A stretch of 64,000 nucleotides of DNA from assembly GCF_902859625.1 (NCBI RefSeq), contig NZ_CADIJX010000001.1, positions 1,364,001 to 1,428,000 of the forward strand, given 5' to 3'. A program made the position numbers and the translations under genes. The stretch's first letter is position 1. Every line of letters starts with the position of its first letter. A model generated the notes under the pieces. That model was not told the DNA's origin. It saw only the letters and a program-made list of their open reading frames with translations, and made no database searches. Shown here in pieces: positions 36,944-46,564 of this stretch. Origin of the DNA: Achromobacter pestifer. Lineage in GTDB: Bacteria > Pseudomonadota > Gammaproteobacteria > Burkholderiales > Burkholderiaceae_B.

Positions 36944-38452
36944 TCAGCCCTTGCCCGGCCGTGTATCCACCGCCAGGCATAGCAGCGCCGTCAGCACCGC
37001 CAAGCCGACATGCCCCAGATACAGCGGCGAGAAATCGGCGTGGCTGACCGCGCCGTGCCCCAGCAGCAACACCGTGATCGCCACGCCCATCACCCCGCCA
37101 ATCTGCCGCGTCGCCTGATTGACGGCGCTGCCCACCGCATAGTGCTGGGCCGGCAGGCGGCTGACGGCCGCGCCTGACAACGAAGGCATCACCATGCCCA
37201 CGCCGATGCCGCTCAGCAGCAGACCAGGCAGCCACTGCGTCAGATACGCCGGCTGTTCGCCCGGCATCAACAGGAACCACAAGCCGCTGGCCGCGTAGAT
37301 CAGCGAACCGGCCACCAGGAACGGCCGATGACCCATGCGTGCCGCCAGCCGCCCGGTCAGGATGGCCGTGGGCATGACCAGCAGCGGCCCCGGCGTCACG
37401 GCCAATCCGGCGCGCGGCAGGCTGTAATGCCAGACACCCGTCATATAGAAGAAGAACGCAAAGAACATCATCGCAAAGGCAATGCCGAAGCTCAGGGTGG
37501 CCAGGTTCACGTAACGATAGGTGCGGTGCTTGAACAACGACAAATCCACGAGCGGATGCGGCGTGGCGCGCGCCCAGGCCACGAAAGCCGCCAGCGACAC
37601 CACGCCAACCGCTGCCACCACGCCCAGTTCCAACCGGCTCCAGGTCGGCGACTCCGACTGCACGATCGCCAATGCCAGCGCGCCCACGGCCACCATCAGC
37701 AAGGCCATGCCCACGCCATCCACCCGACGGCGCGCATCAGGCTTCACGGACTCCTTCAATAGACCTGCGCCGTACCAGAGCGACAACGCACCCAACGGCA
37801 GATTGAGATAGAACGCCCAAGGCCAGCCTGCCGTGTCCACGACAAACGCCCCCAGGCTGGGGCCCACGGCCGCCGCCAGGCCGCCGACGGCGCCCCACAG
37901 GCTGACCGCAACCGTGCGCTGCGAAGCCGGGAACGCCGCCAGCACGATCGACAGCGAGGCTGGCGTCAGCAGTGCCGCCCCCACGGCTTGCAGCACGCGG
38001 GCGGCGATCAGCCACGCCACGCTGCCCGCCAGGCCGCAAGCGGCGGAAGCCGCCAGGAACAGCACCACCCCCACCATGAACATGCGCTTGCGGCCATGCG
38101 TGTCAGCCAGGCCGCCTGATGGGATCAACATGGCCGCAAAGACCACCGTATAGGCGTTCAGCACCCAGGACATGTCCGCGGCCGAGGCCTCGGGAAAGCC
38201 GGCGCGCAAGGCGCCGAACGCCGCGTACAGCATCGTGCCGTCCAGCGACACCAGGAACACCGCGATGCTGGCGACCCAAAAGATGGGCCACGGAGACGCT
38301 GTGGCAGGCGCGGGGGTCGTGCCGTGTGCCGCCCCGTGGATGGAGCCGTGGTTGGACCCAGGGTTGGACCCATCCGAGGGCGCGATGGCGGCCTCGTTGG
38401 CGGACTGGATTGCCGGCGTGGCAGCCGGTGCGGAGCGGGCGGTAGCGTGCAT
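36944..38452 (-). CDS. MFS drug transporter, DHA2 (EmrB/QacA) type
   Basis: A 502-residue major facilitator protein with about 14 hydrophobic segments. Motif A-like GGLADTHGRKRMFMVG lies between TM2 and TM3, and the DHA2 helix start IAVFLVSLDGTMLYAAFGALRAGF is near residue 62. An unusual N-terminal extension of about 50 residues is rich in Ala, Ser, Gly and His with near-repeats (PGSNHGSIHGAAHGT). It is cytoplasmic and likely disordered. The gene is 7 nt after an SDR gene in a TetR-controlled cluster, so export of a compound altered by the reductase is plausible but unproven. Confidence 0.88.
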   Translation of the reverse strand: MHATARSAPAATPAIQSANEAAIAPSDGSNPGSNHGSIHGAAHGTTPAPATASPWPIFWVASIAVFLVSLDGTMLYAAFGALRAGFPEASAADMSWVLNAYTVVFAAMLIPSGGLADTHGRKRMFMVGVVLFLAASAACGLAGSVAWLIAARVLQAVGAALLTPASLSIVLAAFPASQRTVAVSLWGAVGGLAAAVGPSLGAFVVDTAGWPWAFYLNLPLGALSLWYGAGLLKESVKPDARRRVDGVGMALLMVAVGALALAIVQSESPTWSRLELGVVAAVGVVSLAAFVAWARATPHPLVDLSLFKHRTYRYVNLATLSFGIAFAMMFFAFFFYMTGVWHYSLPRAGLAVTPGPLLVMPTAILTGRLAARMGHRPFLVAGSLIYAASGLWFLLMPGEQPAYLTQWLPGLLLSGIGVGMVMPSLSGAAVSRLPAQHYAVGSAVNQATRQIGGVMGVAITVLLLGHGAVSHADFSPLYLGHVGLAVLTALLCLAVDTRPGKG

Positions 38453-38459
38453 GATGATC

Positions 38460-39164
38460 CTATCCCAGCGCCTTCAGATACACCGCGGGCTCGGCGGACA
38501 GGCCCTGCTTGACCTGGCGCGTCCCTTCGTCGGCCAGCACTTCCTCGGCGCCCGCTTCCAGACCGTCGAACGTCTGACTGACGATCGATTCCGGCGTGGA
38601 CTTGGGAGCGTCCAGCCCCTTGGTCAAATCCGTGTCGACAAAGCCCATGTGCAAGCCCATCACCTGCGTCTTCTGCTCCCGAAGCTCGGCGCGCAGGCCA
38701 TTTGTCATCGCCCACGCGGCCGATTTGCTCATGGCGTAGACGCCCAGCAAGGGGCCGTTGATCCAACTGGCGATCGACAGCACGTTGAGCAACGCGCCGC
38801 CGCCATTGGCGGCCAGTACCGGCGCGAACGCCTGGGCGACACGCAGTGAGCCGAACAGGTTGGTGTCCAGATGGCGCTGCGCCGATTCAATGCTGCCCTC
38901 GGCGATGAAACCGCCCATCGCCGCGATGCCTGCGTTGTTGATGACCAGCGTCACGTCGGAAGCCCGGGCCGCAGCCGCTGCCACGTCCTGCGGGTTCGTG
39001 ACGTCCAGCTTGATCGCCTCTACCCCAGCCAGCGTGACGGTCGACGGGTCGCGAGCGCCGGCATAGACCTTGCGCGCCCCGCGCGCCAACGCCTCGCGGG
39101 CGAATGCCAACCCTAAACCACGGTTGGCGCCGGTAATCAAAACCACTGCATTCTTGAGATCCAT
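38460..39164 (-). CDS. short-chain dehydrogenase/reductase
   Basis: A 234-residue classical SDR. The coenzyme motif TGANRGLG is at residues 11-18, NNAG at about 83, and the catalytic YAMSK at about 149 with a Ser in the preceding SIASW. The lack of an acidic residue at the end of strand 2 (GARDPS) suggests NADP(H). AAGGAC precedes the ATG at 39164. A TetR-type operator lies 43 bp upstream of the start. It is followed by an MFS gene and preceded by a TetR gene, all on the same strand. Substrate unknown. Confidence 0.9.
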   Translation of the reverse strand: MDLKNAVVLITGANRGLGLAFAREALARGARKVYAGARDPSTVTLAGVEAIKLDVTNPQDVAAAAARASDVTLVINNAGIAAMGGFIAEGSIESAQRHLDTNLFGSLRVAQAFAPVLAANGGGALLNVLSIASWINGPLLGVYAMSKSAAWAMTNGLRAELREQKTQVMGLHMGFVDTDLTKGLDAPKSTPESIVSQTFDGLEAGAEEVLADEGTRQVKQGLSAEPAVYLKALG

Positions 39165-39206
39165 GATGGATGTCCTTGATGTGAATACCGCTATGGGTTC
39201 AGTCAA

Positions 39207-39226
39207 AATATGACGATCATCATATT
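39207..39226. promoter_or_regulatory. TetR-type operator upstream of the SDR gene
   Basis: AATATGACGATCATCATATT is a 20-bp palindrome with one mismatched pair. It matches the palindrome at 39896-39915 at 19 of 20 positions, which marks it as the same regulator's second site. Confidence 0.8.
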
Positions 39227-39281
39227 TGTGGCCGGTAAAAAGACCGCGCAATGCGGCCTGGGAATAGGAATGGGATTGGGG

Positions 39282-39881
39282 TCAGCGCGGTGGGAGGCTG
39301 CCCTCGTGGTCATACTGCGCCAGGATGGCATGGCGGGCGGATGCCAGCACGGCACGCCCCTCGGGGTTATCGCCCAAGGCCCGAGCCAGTTGCAGCGCGC
39401 CGACCAAGGTGCTGGTCACGGCTGCCGCAGCGTGTTCGCCCGCGCTGGCCGGCAACGCCTGCTGCACGGCTTCCATCAAGCGCTGCACCCGAAGCGCCGA
39501 GGCTTCGCGCACTTCAGACGACTGGCGCGGCATCTCGGAAGCCAAGGCCGACACTGGGCAGCCCCCTTCGCAACCGGTCAGATGCCCGTCGCCCAGATAC
39601 GCTTCCACCCAGGCGCGCAAGGGGCTGGCGCCCTCTGCCCGGCGTTGCGCCATGTTCTTGGAGATGCGCGCGGCGCCATCGCGGCCGGCGCGTTCCATCG
39701 CGGCGGCCAGCAGCGCATCCCGCGACGGGAAATGCGCGTAGAAACCGCCGTGAGTCAGGCCAGCCTCTTTCATGACGTCGGCGACACCAACGCCCGCATA
39801 GCCTTCACGCCGGATCGCGCGCGCTGCGGCGTCGACGATGCGTTCGTGAGAAAGCGCTTTGCGGGAGGATGGGCCGGACAT
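39282..39881 (-). CDS. TetR/AcrR-family repressor
   Basis: A 199-residue TetR regulator. The N-terminal helix-turn-helix (about 10-55) reads RIVDAAARAIRREGYAGVGVADVMKEAGLTHGGFYAHFPSRDALL in its key turns. The C-terminal ligand domain has two Cys (TGCEGGCPV) at about residue 104-108, a feature of the TetR_C_16/C_13-like groups that sense electrophiles or thiol reagents; that sensing role is inference. The ATG at 39881 is preferred over a TTG at 39887. A perfect 20-bp palindrome sits 15 bp upstream of the start and a near copy precedes the SDR gene, so it probably represses itself and the SDR-MFS pair. Confidence 0.91.
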   Translation of the reverse strand: MSGPSSRKALSHERIVDAAARAIRREGYAGVGVADVMKEAGLTHGGFYAHFPSRDALLAAAMERAGRDGAARISKNMAQRRAEGASPLRAWVEAYLGDGHLTGCEGGCPVSALASEMPRQSSEVREASALRVQRLMEAVQQALPASAGEHAAAAVTSTLVGALQLARALGDNPEGRAVLASARHAILAQYDHEGSLPPR

Positions 39882-39895
39882 GATCAATGACCTGA

Positions 39896-39915
39896 AATAT
39901 GATGATCATCATATT
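39896..39915. promoter_or_regulatory. TetR-type operator, perfect 20-bp palindrome
   Basis: AATATGATGATCATCATATT is fully self-complementary and lies directly upstream of the tetR-like gene, where the bound repressor would block its own promoter. Confidence 0.85.
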
Positions 39916-39986
39916 AATCCTGCAAAAATGCGCCACGCAAGAAGAATCTCAAGCAAATTTGTAACGTGGCTTTCGGGACAAGGCGC

Positions 39987-40523
39987 CTAGCGCCACGTCT
40001 CCGGTTCAACGCTGACTTCGCCCTTGTCGGCCGAGAAATACACGATGCCGTCCGAGATATTGGCGTTCAGCTGCATCGTCCGTTCAGCCAGCTTGGCCAA
40101 GGCTCGGGATTGATCCGACGGCAGGTTGATGACCTTCAGATTGCGGGTGCGCTCCAGCTTGTTGCGCACGCCGTCCCACCAGATCTTGCTGGCCGAACCG
40201 CCGTAGCAATACACAATCACTTCGTCAGCGCGGCCACAGGCGCGCAGGATGCGGCGTTCTTCGGGCTGGCCGACTTCGATCCACAGCTTGACGGCGCCGG
40301 TCAGGTCTTTGACCCACAGGTCCGGTTCGTCGGTGTCGCTCAGGCCCTTGGTGAACGCCAGTTCTTCCTGCGCATGCAGGGCAAAGGCGACCAGACGCAC
40401 CATCAGACGCTCGTCGGTTTCCGAGGGGTGACGGGCGACGGTGAGCGAGTGGCTGCCGTAGTAATGACGGTCAGTGTCGGCGACGTTGAGTTCGGCCTTG
40501 TAGATGGTGGCGCGCAGGGCCAT
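39987..40523 (-). CDS. yaeQ: YaeQ family protein
   Basis: A 178-residue YaeQ-family protein, a PD-(D/E)XK nuclease-like fold of unclear role, conserved in gamma- and betaproteobacteria. It starts MALRATIYKAELNVADTDRHYY and contains HPSETDERLMVRLVAFALHA and the nuclease-like strand LWIEVGQPEERRI followed by IVYCYGG. The ATG at 40523 matches the family start; the longer frame is unsupported. It stands alone, divergent from a LysE-type gene across a 575-bp gap. Early claims of a haemolysin-enhancing role for YaeQ are not supported by family-wide data as I know it. Confidence 0.91.
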   Translation of the reverse strand: MALRATIYKAELNVADTDRHYYGSHSLTVARHPSETDERLMVRLVAFALHAQEELAFTKGLSDTDEPDLWVKDLTGAVKLWIEVGQPEERRILRACGRADEVIVYCYGGSASKIWWDGVRNKLERTRNLKVINLPSDQSRALAKLAERTMQLNANISDGIVYFSADKGEVSVEPETWR

Positions 40524-41098
40524 GGCTTGGGGATCCGTTGAGTATTGCTTATTGCTTGAAGGGCGCAATGATAACGCTTGTGGGGGCGGGTGGCGGGAGG
40601 GCTGCTGGTTCGTAGGTCGCCCATCGTCGCGGGCGCCATGGCCGCTCGCGCCCACGATTGCGGTCCGGCGCGCAGGCGCCGGACTGCCCCGTTGTCATCC
40701 TCGTACGCCTTCGGCTCCCTACGGATTCCCTCGGGCGCATCGAGGTTGCTCGCGTCCATGGCGCCCGCGCCGACGGGCTGTTGCCGTCTTGGCTTGAGGC
40801 GCTGCTGGAGCCGTGGTGGGTGTCGCGTCTGGCGTTGCCCGCTGAATGCGGCCGCCCGGGCGGCCGCATTCAGCATACGTGGCGTGCGTCGTCGGGGCGA
40901 TGAACGCTTACGCGATTGCGGGGGTGAATTTGGTGTCGTAGCCACTTTGGGAGGGATAGCGGCCGGCGCATGGGGAGCGGCTTTGCTGATGGGTACCTGT
41001 TGCGCGCCGCCCAACGTGCGAGGGCACCATTTATCCCGTGTGCACGCGGCGCTACACTGCTGCGTGCCCCTCTCCCGCCCTATTGTTTTCCCCAAATC
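40524..41098. other. 575-bp gap between divergent yaeQ and lysE genes
   Basis: No ORF here looks real. The stretch holds two strong inverted repeats: GTCCGGCGC-GCAG-GCGCCGGAC (40663-40684) and a 34-bp perfect palindrome (40841-40874). Promoters for the two flanking genes must lie here but cannot be placed with confidence. Confidence 0.6.
40841..40874. repeat. 34-bp perfect palindrome
   Basis: The half gctgaatgcggccgccc (40841-40857) is followed without spacer by its exact reverse complement. It lies between two gene starts rather than after a gene, and has no T tract. Confidence 0.9.
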
Positions 41099-41755
41099 AT
41101 GACCGCCACCGCCGCCCTGCTCGCCTTTACCCTGACCGCCGCCATTTTGACCATCACGCCGGGCATCGACACGGCGCTGGTGTTGCGGACTGCCGCGGTT
41201 GAAGGCGCGCGGCGTGCGTTGATGGCGGGGTTGGGGATTTGCGCCGGTTGCCTGGTGTGGGGCGCCATTGCCGCGTTCGGGTTGGGGTCGTTGCTGGCGG
41301 TGTCGAGTTTGGCGTACGACACGCTGCGCATCTGCGCGGCGGCGTATCTGTTTTACCTGGGCGCCAAATTGCTGTGGCGCACCCTGCCCGGCCGCGCGGC
41401 CAGCAGAGGTGACCAGCCCGCTGCGGCGGCCGCTGCACCGGTCCCAGCCAACACCAGCGCCGCCGGCTGGTTCCTGCGTGGATGCCTGACCAATGCGCTG
41501 AATCCGAAGGTCGGCATCTTCTACATCACGTTCCTGCCCCAGTTCATCCCAGCCGGCGCCGATGTGTTGCGCTTCAGCCTGCTGCTGGCCGCCATCCACG
41601 CCCTGCTGGGCGTGCTGTGGTTCGCCCTGCTGGTCGCGGCCACCCGGCCGCTGGCCAAGTGGCTGTCGCGGGCGGCGGTGATGCGTGGGCTGGACCGGAT
41701 GACGGGGGCCGTGTTTATTGGGTTTGGATTGAAATTGGCGCTGGAGAAGCGTTAA
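41099..41755 (+). CDS. LysE/RhtB family amino-acid exporter
   Basis: A 218-residue inner-membrane exporter of the LysE/RhtB type. Six hydrophobic segments are visible. The opening LLAFTLTAAILTITPGIDTALVLRTA contains the family TPGxD motif. The segment GCLTNALNPKVGIFYITFLPQF lies in the second half, matching the conserved NPK region. A Gln/Pro/Ala-rich loop joins the halves. The ATG at 41099 places the TPG motif at the right distance. No clear ribosome site is seen. It converges with the decarboxylase-family gene 21 bp downstream. The exported amino acid is unknown. Confidence 0.9.
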   Translation: MTATAALLAFTLTAAILTITPGIDTALVLRTAAVEGARRALMAGLGICAGCLVWGAIAAFGLGSLLAVSSLAYDTLRICAAAYLFYLGAKLLWRTLPGRAASRGDQPAAAAAAPVPANTSAAGWFLRGCLTNALNPKVGIFYITFLPQFIPAGADVLRFSLLLAAIHALLGVLWFALLVAATRPLAKWLSRAAVMRGLDRMTGAVFIGFGLKLALEKR

Positions 41756-41776
41756 GCACCCTGGGCCCGCCGCGCG

Positions 41777-42517
41777 CTACTTCAGATAGTCGTACACCAC
41801 GTCGCCCAGCGCCAAGGTCAAATCCGCCACGATGTGACGGGCCTCGATCACCTCTAGCACCGGCAGGTCCGCAACCGGCGCCAGGGCATGGGGAAACAGC
41901 GCCAGGCTGGACGGCCCGCTCCATGCGCCATGCACCGTCACGTCCTGCAAGTAAAAACGCACGAGCTCGCAGATTCGTGCGGTGCCATCAACATGGGGAA
42001 TGATCTTCAGCAGGAAATTCGGCGTCGCCGCCATGCCCTGCCGTATGGCGGCACCATCCAGCGCACGATGCTTGTAGCCCATCGTGGCTTCCGCGATCCG
42101 GACGGGTCCGTAGTCCAGCTCACCCACCAGCGTATCGGTATGCACGTTCAACCGCGGCGTCGCCAGCTTCTTGGGGAACCCCCACAACTCTCGTCCGCCC
42201 GCAATCGGCGGGTGATCGTTCAGATACATCGCGTGGGTATAGTTGCCCGCCACGCCGTCCAGCGTGACCGGTATGACCTGACCACTTTCGGTGTAATCCC
42301 CGAAGCCGGTGGAGTCCGGCATCCGGATGAATTCAAAATTGACGATCGGGGACGTGATCTGCAACGGTTCGGGCACCACCGCGCGCAGGCGATCGGGATC
42401 GGTGCGATAGCTGATGATGAAGAATTCCCGATTGATGAACCGATACGGGCCGCGGGGAAATGCAGGATTCGTGAACGGCATGGCAAAGGCTTGCTCACGA
42501 ATGGTGCGGATATCCAT
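41777..42517 (-). CDS. adc: acetoacetate decarboxylase-family protein
   Basis: A 246-residue acetoacetate decarboxylase (ADC) family protein that would release CO2 from acetoacetate to give acetone. The Schiff-base lysine lies in [10 protein letters not shown] (Lys116, with Lys117 beside it), equivalent to the Lys115/Lys116 pair of the clostridial enzyme. The supporting segments [20 protein letters not shown] and [13 protein letters not shown] match the family. Length is typical (about 245). It is a single-gene unit. Some ADC-like proteins act on other substrates by aldolase-type chemistry, so the product acetone is likely but not certain. Confidence 0.86.
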   Translation of the reverse strand: MDIRTIREQAFAMPFTNPAFPRGPYRFINREFFIISYRTDPDRLRAVVPEPLQITSPIVNFEFIRMPDSTGFGDYTESGQVIPVTLDGVAGNYTHAMYLNDHPPIAGGRELWGFPKKLATPRLNVHTDTLVGELDYGPVRIAEATMGYKHRALDGAAIRQGMAATPNFLLKIIPHVDGTARICELVRFYLQDVTVHGAWSGPSSLALFPHALAPVADLPVLEVIEARHIVADLTLALGDVVYDYLK

Positions 42518-42726
42518 GTCTACGGCACTCCCTGGTAAGAGGCGCTGAGCGTCGCACGACGAGATGACGACAGCGCGTCAGTGCGGGTGATGGGGGTCAT
42601 CGTGGCGTGCCGGGCCGCCCGAGATCGATCTTCTGCAAATTAGCATGAAACCCAGGCTTGCGCGGCCGACATTGGCGGCCCCGCAAGCCCTTCCCCCGCG
42701 CCGGGCGCGTCGAGGAGACAGCCCCC

Positions 42727-44604
42727 TCAATACACCCCGATCGCGTGACGGGCCACGAAATGCCCCTCCCCCACCGCGACCAACGGCTCCACCAGCGGAT
42801 CGTCCCCCAGCTTACGCATCGGGCTCGGAATCTCATCCACCAGCAACGACCGTTCGCGGTGGCGCCGCTGCGGGTCGGCGATCGGCACCGCCGCCATCAG
42901 CTTCTTGGTGTATGGATGCTGCGGGTTTTCAAAGATCGCCCGGCGCGGCCCGATCTCGACGATCTGCCCCAGGTACATCACCGCCACCCGGTGGCTGACG
43001 CGCTCCACCACCGCCATGTCGTGCGAGATGAACAGGAACGACACGCCCAGTTCACGTTGCAGGTCCAGCAGCAGGTTCACGATCTGCGCCTGGATCGACA
43101 CGTCCAGCGCCGACACCGATTCATCCGCGATCACCACCTTGGGATTCAGCGCCAAGGCCCGCGCAATGCAGATGCGCTGGCGCTGGCCGCCCGAGAATTC
43201 GTGCGGATAGCGGTCGATCATTTCCGGCAGCAGCCCGCACTTGTCCATCAGCCAGCGCACCCGATCCTGCGCCGCGCGGCCACGCGCCACGCCGTGGATC
43301 AGCAGCGGTTCCATGATGGAATAGCCCACCGTCATCCGGGGGTCCAGCGACGCGAACGGGTCCTGGAAGATGAACTGAATATGCTGGCGCAAGGTCTGCA
43401 TGGCGCTGCCGCGCAGGGCGCCGATATTCTTGCCGTCGAATTCAATCGTGCCGCTCTTGCTCTTGACCAGTTGCAGCAGCGACCGGCCCGTCGTGGTCTT
43501 GCCGCAACCGGACTCGCCCACCAGCGACAGCGTTTCACCCGGGTACAGGTCAAAGCTGACCTTTTCCACCGCGTGCACGCGCTTTTGCACCCGGCCCAGA
43601 ATGCCGCCGGTGATGTCAAAGCTGGTGGTCAGGTCACGCACTTTCAGCACCGGGCCGTTTTCACGGCGCACGGTGCTGGGCGCCGCCACGGGCGTGTCCA
43701 CCAGCCGGGCGGGGTCGGCCACATGAGCGGCTTCTTCCACCTTCAGCAGCGGGAATGGCGCGGGTTCGTCGGTGCCGTGCATGGCGCCCAGGCGCGGCAC
43801 GGCCGACAGCAAGGCGCGCGTATAGGCGTGTTGCGGGCGCGCGAAAATCTCGTCCGAACCGCCCTCTTCCACCTTGTCGCCGCGATACATGACCAGAACG
43901 CGGTCAGCCACTTCGGCCACCACGCCCATATCGTGCGTGATGAAGATCACGCCCATGTCCATCTCTTCCTGCAACTGGCGGATCAGTTGCAGGATCTGGG
44001 CCTGGATGGTGACGTCCAGCGCCGTGGTCGGTTCGTCGGCGATCAGCAACTGGGGCTTGCACGACAGCGCCATCGCGATCATCACGCGCTGGCGCATGCC
44101 TCCGGACAGTTGATGCGGATAACGGTCCAGGATGGCGCGCGCCTCGGGGATGCGCACGCGCTCCAGCATGCGCAGCGTTTCCGCGCGGGCCGCGGCGGCG
44201 TCCAGCCCCTGATGCAACTGCAAGGCTTCGGCGATCTGATTGCCCGCCGTGAAGCTGGGGTTCAGCGACGTCATCGGCTCTTGGAAGATCATCGCCACGT
44301 CGGCGCCGCGCACACGTTGCAGCGTGTGGTCCGGCGCATGGGCCAGGTCCAGCACATCGCCGTTGCGGCGGCGCAGGAACATATCGCCGCCGGCGATCTT
44401 GCCGCCGCCGTACTCCACCAGGCGCATCAGCGCCAGCGACGTCACGGACTTGCCAGAACCGGATTCGCCCACAATCGCCAGGGTTTCGCCGCGATCGACG
44501 TGGAACGACACGTTGCGCACGGCTTCCACCGTGCGATCGGGCGTTTTGAAGCGCACGGTCAGGTCATTGACCTGGACGACACGTTTGGGATCCATTGTTG
44601 CCAT
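42727..44604 (-). CDS. gsiA: GsiA-type double ATPase of a glutathione/dipeptide importer
   Basis: A 625-residue tandem ATPase of the glutathione (GsiA)/oligopeptide type. The first half has Walker [11 protein letters not shown], signature [12 protein letters not shown] and Walker [13 protein letters not shown]. The second has Walker [11 protein letters not shown], signature [12 protein letters not shown] and Walker [13 protein letters not shown]. The fused two-ATPase layout is GsiA-like, in contrast to DppD plus DppF. The ATG at 44604 has AGGAAAAG upstream and starts 5 nt after the stop of the GsiD-type permease gene. It is the last gene of the operon. Confidence 0.91.
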   Translation of the reverse strand: MATMDPKRVVQVNDLTVRFKTPDRTVEAVRNVSFHVDRGETLAIVGESGSGKSVTSLALMRLVEYGGGKIAGGDMFLRRRNGDVLDLAHAPDHTLQRVRGADVAMIFQEPMTSLNPSFTAGNQIAEALQLHQGLDAAAARAETLRMLERVRIPEARAILDRYPHQLSGGMRQRVMIAMALSCKPQLLIADEPTTALDVTIQAQILQLIRQLQEEMDMGVIFITHDMGVVAEVADRVLVMYRGDKVEEGGSDEIFARPQHAYTRALLSAVPRLGAMHGTDEPAPFPLLKVEEAAHVADPARLVDTPVAAPSTVRRENGPVLKVRDLTTSFDITGGILGRVQKRVHAVEKVSFDLYPGETLSLVGESGCGKTTTGRSLLQLVKSKSGTIEFDGKNIGALRGSAMQTLRQHIQFIFQDPFASLDPRMTVGYSIMEPLLIHGVARGRAAQDRVRWLMDKCGLLPEMIDRYPHEFSGGQRQRICIARALALNPKVVIADESVSALDVSIQAQIVNLLLDLQRELGVSFLFISHDMAVVERVSHRVAVMYLGQIVEIGPRRAIFENPQHPYTKKLMAAVPIADPQRRHRERSLLVDEIPSPMRKLGDDPLVEPLVAVGEGHFVARHAIGVY

Positions 44605-44609
44605 AGTGA

Positions 44610-45488
44610 TTACTTTTCCTGACGCGGATCGAGCGCATCGCGCAGCCCGTCGCCCAGCAGATTGAAGCCCAGCACCACCAGGAAAATGGCCGATCCGGGG
44701 AAGATCGACATCCAGGGCGCCTGGGTCATGAAGTTCTTGGCCGTGTTCAGCATCGAGCCCCACGATGGCGTGGGCGGCTGCAACCCCAGGCCCAGGAAGG
44801 ACAGGCTGGCCTCGGCGATGATGGCGGTGGCGATGGTGATCGTGGCCTGCACGATCAACGGCGGCATGACGTTGGGAAACACGTGCCGGCCGATGATGCG
44901 CAGGTCGGACGCGCCCAAGGCGCGGGCGCTTTGCACGTAGTCCTCGTTCTTCACCGCCAGCACCTGTCCGCGCGTCAAGCGCACGAATTTCGGCGCTGCC
45001 GACACGCCGATGGCGATCATCGCGTTGGTCAGGCTGGGCCCAAGAAACGCGGCCAGCGCAATGGCCAGGATCAAAAACGGAATGGCCAGCAACGCCTCGG
45101 TGGCGCGCGAGATGCAGCTGTCGGTCCAGCCGCCGAAGTAGCCGGCAGCCAGCCCGAACGGCACGCCCACCACCAGTGCGATCAGCACCGACACCAGGCC
45201 CGCCATCAGCGAGGCGCGGGCGCCATAGACCATGCGGCTGAAAATGTCGCGGCCCAGTTCATCCGTGCCCAGCCAGAAGGACGCCGACGGCGCCTTGCGG
45301 ATGGTGGTGAAGCTGGTCTGCAAGGGGTCGTGGGTGGCGATGAACGGCGCCAGGATGGCCAGCAGAACAAAGAACAGCACGATGCCCAGACCCAGCATCG
45401 CGATGTGGTTGCGTTTGAATTTTCCCCAGGCGCGGTTGCGGCTGCGGGACGGCGGGACGGCTGCGGCCGTTGCAGGAAGTGCGCTCAT
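44610..45488 (-). CDS. gsiD: ABC permease, GsiD/DppC type
   Basis: A 292-residue permease of the dipeptide/glutathione family (DppC/GsiD branch). The N-terminal tail is basic ([19 protein letters not shown]). The characteristic extracytoplasmic segment [24 protein letters not shown] is followed by five further hydrophobic helices and the EAA loop region [25 protein letters not shown]. It overlaps the GsiC gene by ATGA. With GsiC it forms the channel of the importer. Confidence 0.92.
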   Translation of the reverse strand: MSALPATAAAVPPSRSRNRAWGKFKRNHIAMLGLGIVLFFVLLAILAPFIATHDPLQTSFTTIRKAPSASFWLGTDELGRDIFSRMVYGARASLMAGLVSVLIALVVGVPFGLAAGYFGGWTDSCISRATEALLAIPFLILAIALAAFLGPSLTNAMIAIGVSAAPKFVRLTRGQVLAVKNEDYVQSARALGASDLRIIGRHVFPNVMPPLIVQATITIATAIIAEASLSFLGLGLQPPTPSWGSMLNTAKNFMTQAPWMSIFPGSAIFLVVLGFNLLGDGLRDALDPRQEK

Positions 45489-46429
45489 GAGTGCCTCAGG
45501 CGGGGATTGACCAGGATGTACAGGATGTCGGCCAGCAGGTTCATCAGGATGAAGCCCACCGCCACGCAGAGCACCACGCCCTGCACCACCGCGTAGTCGC
45601 GCGTGAAGACCGCGTCCACCACCAGCTTGCCGAAACCCGGAATCGTGAAGACCTGTTCGGTCAACACGGCACCCGCCAGCAATTCACCGAACAACAACGT
45701 CACCAGCGTGACGATGGGCATCAAGGCATTGCGCAAGGCATGGCGCAGCACCACGCCGCGCGGCGACACGCCCTTGGCGCGCGCGGTGCGCACGTAGTCG
45801 GCCGACAGCGCTTCCAGCATCGATGAGCGCGTGTGGCGCATCAGATAGGCCGCAATCGCCGTGGACAGCACCAGCGACGGCATCAGCATGGTCTTGATGG
45901 ACAGCCAGAAGTCCTCGGCGGGCGACACATAACCCGAGGCCGGCAACAACCGCCACTGCACCGACACCACCATGATCAGGATGATCCCCAGCCAGAAGTT
46001 GGGGATCGACATGCCGGACAGCGCCGCGATGTTGGCCCCCATTTCGATGGGTTTTCCCTTGCGCACCGCGGCAATAATCCCCATCGGGATACCGATCAGC
46101 AGCGCGAAGAACATGGCCATCGCGGCCAGTTGCAGGGTGACGGGCAGCTTTTGCGCGATCAGTGTCGTGACGGGCACGTCGGTACGGAGCGACTTGCCCA
46201 GATCGCCTTGCAGCACCTGCCCGGCCCAGGCCGCGTACTGCACGGGCAAGGGGTCGTTCAGGCGGTATTTGTCGCGCAGATAATCCAGGACGGCCGGGTC
46301 GCGCTCTTCGCCGGCCAAGGTCAGCACCGGGTCGCCGGGCAGGATTTTTTGCAGCATGAAGACGATCATCGACACCAGTATCAGTGTCGGTATCGCGACG
46401 ATCACGCGGCGCAAGATAAGTTTAAGCAT
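45485..46429 (-). CDS. gsiC: ABC permease, GsiC/DppB type
   Basis: A 314-residue permease of the DppB/GsiC branch with six membrane helices. The typical opening is RRVIVAIPTLILVSMIVFMLQK, and the EAA loop is DYVRTARAKGVSPRGVVLRHALRNALMP. It lies 135 nt after the binding-protein gene. In that gap there is no hairpin strong enough to call a terminator, so the operon ggt-gsiB-gsiC-gsiD-gsiA is probably transcribed through. Confidence 0.92.
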   Translation of the reverse strand: MLKLILRRVIVAIPTLILVSMIVFMLQKILPGDPVLTLAGEERDPAVLDYLRDKYRLNDPLPVQYAAWAGQVLQGDLGKSLRTDVPVTTLIAQKLPVTLQLAAMAMFFALLIGIPMGIIAAVRKGKPIEMGANIAALSGMSIPNFWLGIILIMVVSVQWRLLPASGYVSPAEDFWLSIKTMLMPSLVLSTAIAAYLMRHTRSSMLEALSADYVRTARAKGVSPRGVVLRHALRNALMPIVTLVTLLFGELLAGAVLTEQVFTIPGFGKLVVDAVFTRDYAVVQGVVLCVAVGFILMNLLADILYILVNPRLRHS

Positions 46430-46564
46430 GTGGGGAAAACCGTAGAACAGGAACGGCGGACGGCGTCAGGCCAACAACACCTGGCGCGCGGCCGCCGCAA
46501 AGAACCATTGGATGCGTCACCGCATCCAACGTGCGCGGCGCCCGCAGGCGGCCGCGCGCCGTCA

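Noticed and set aside
40524..41098. Open frames in the gap between yaeQ and the LysE-type gene
   Set aside because: Arg/Ala/Pro-rich translations without ribosome sites or family features; they cross the hairpins and look random.
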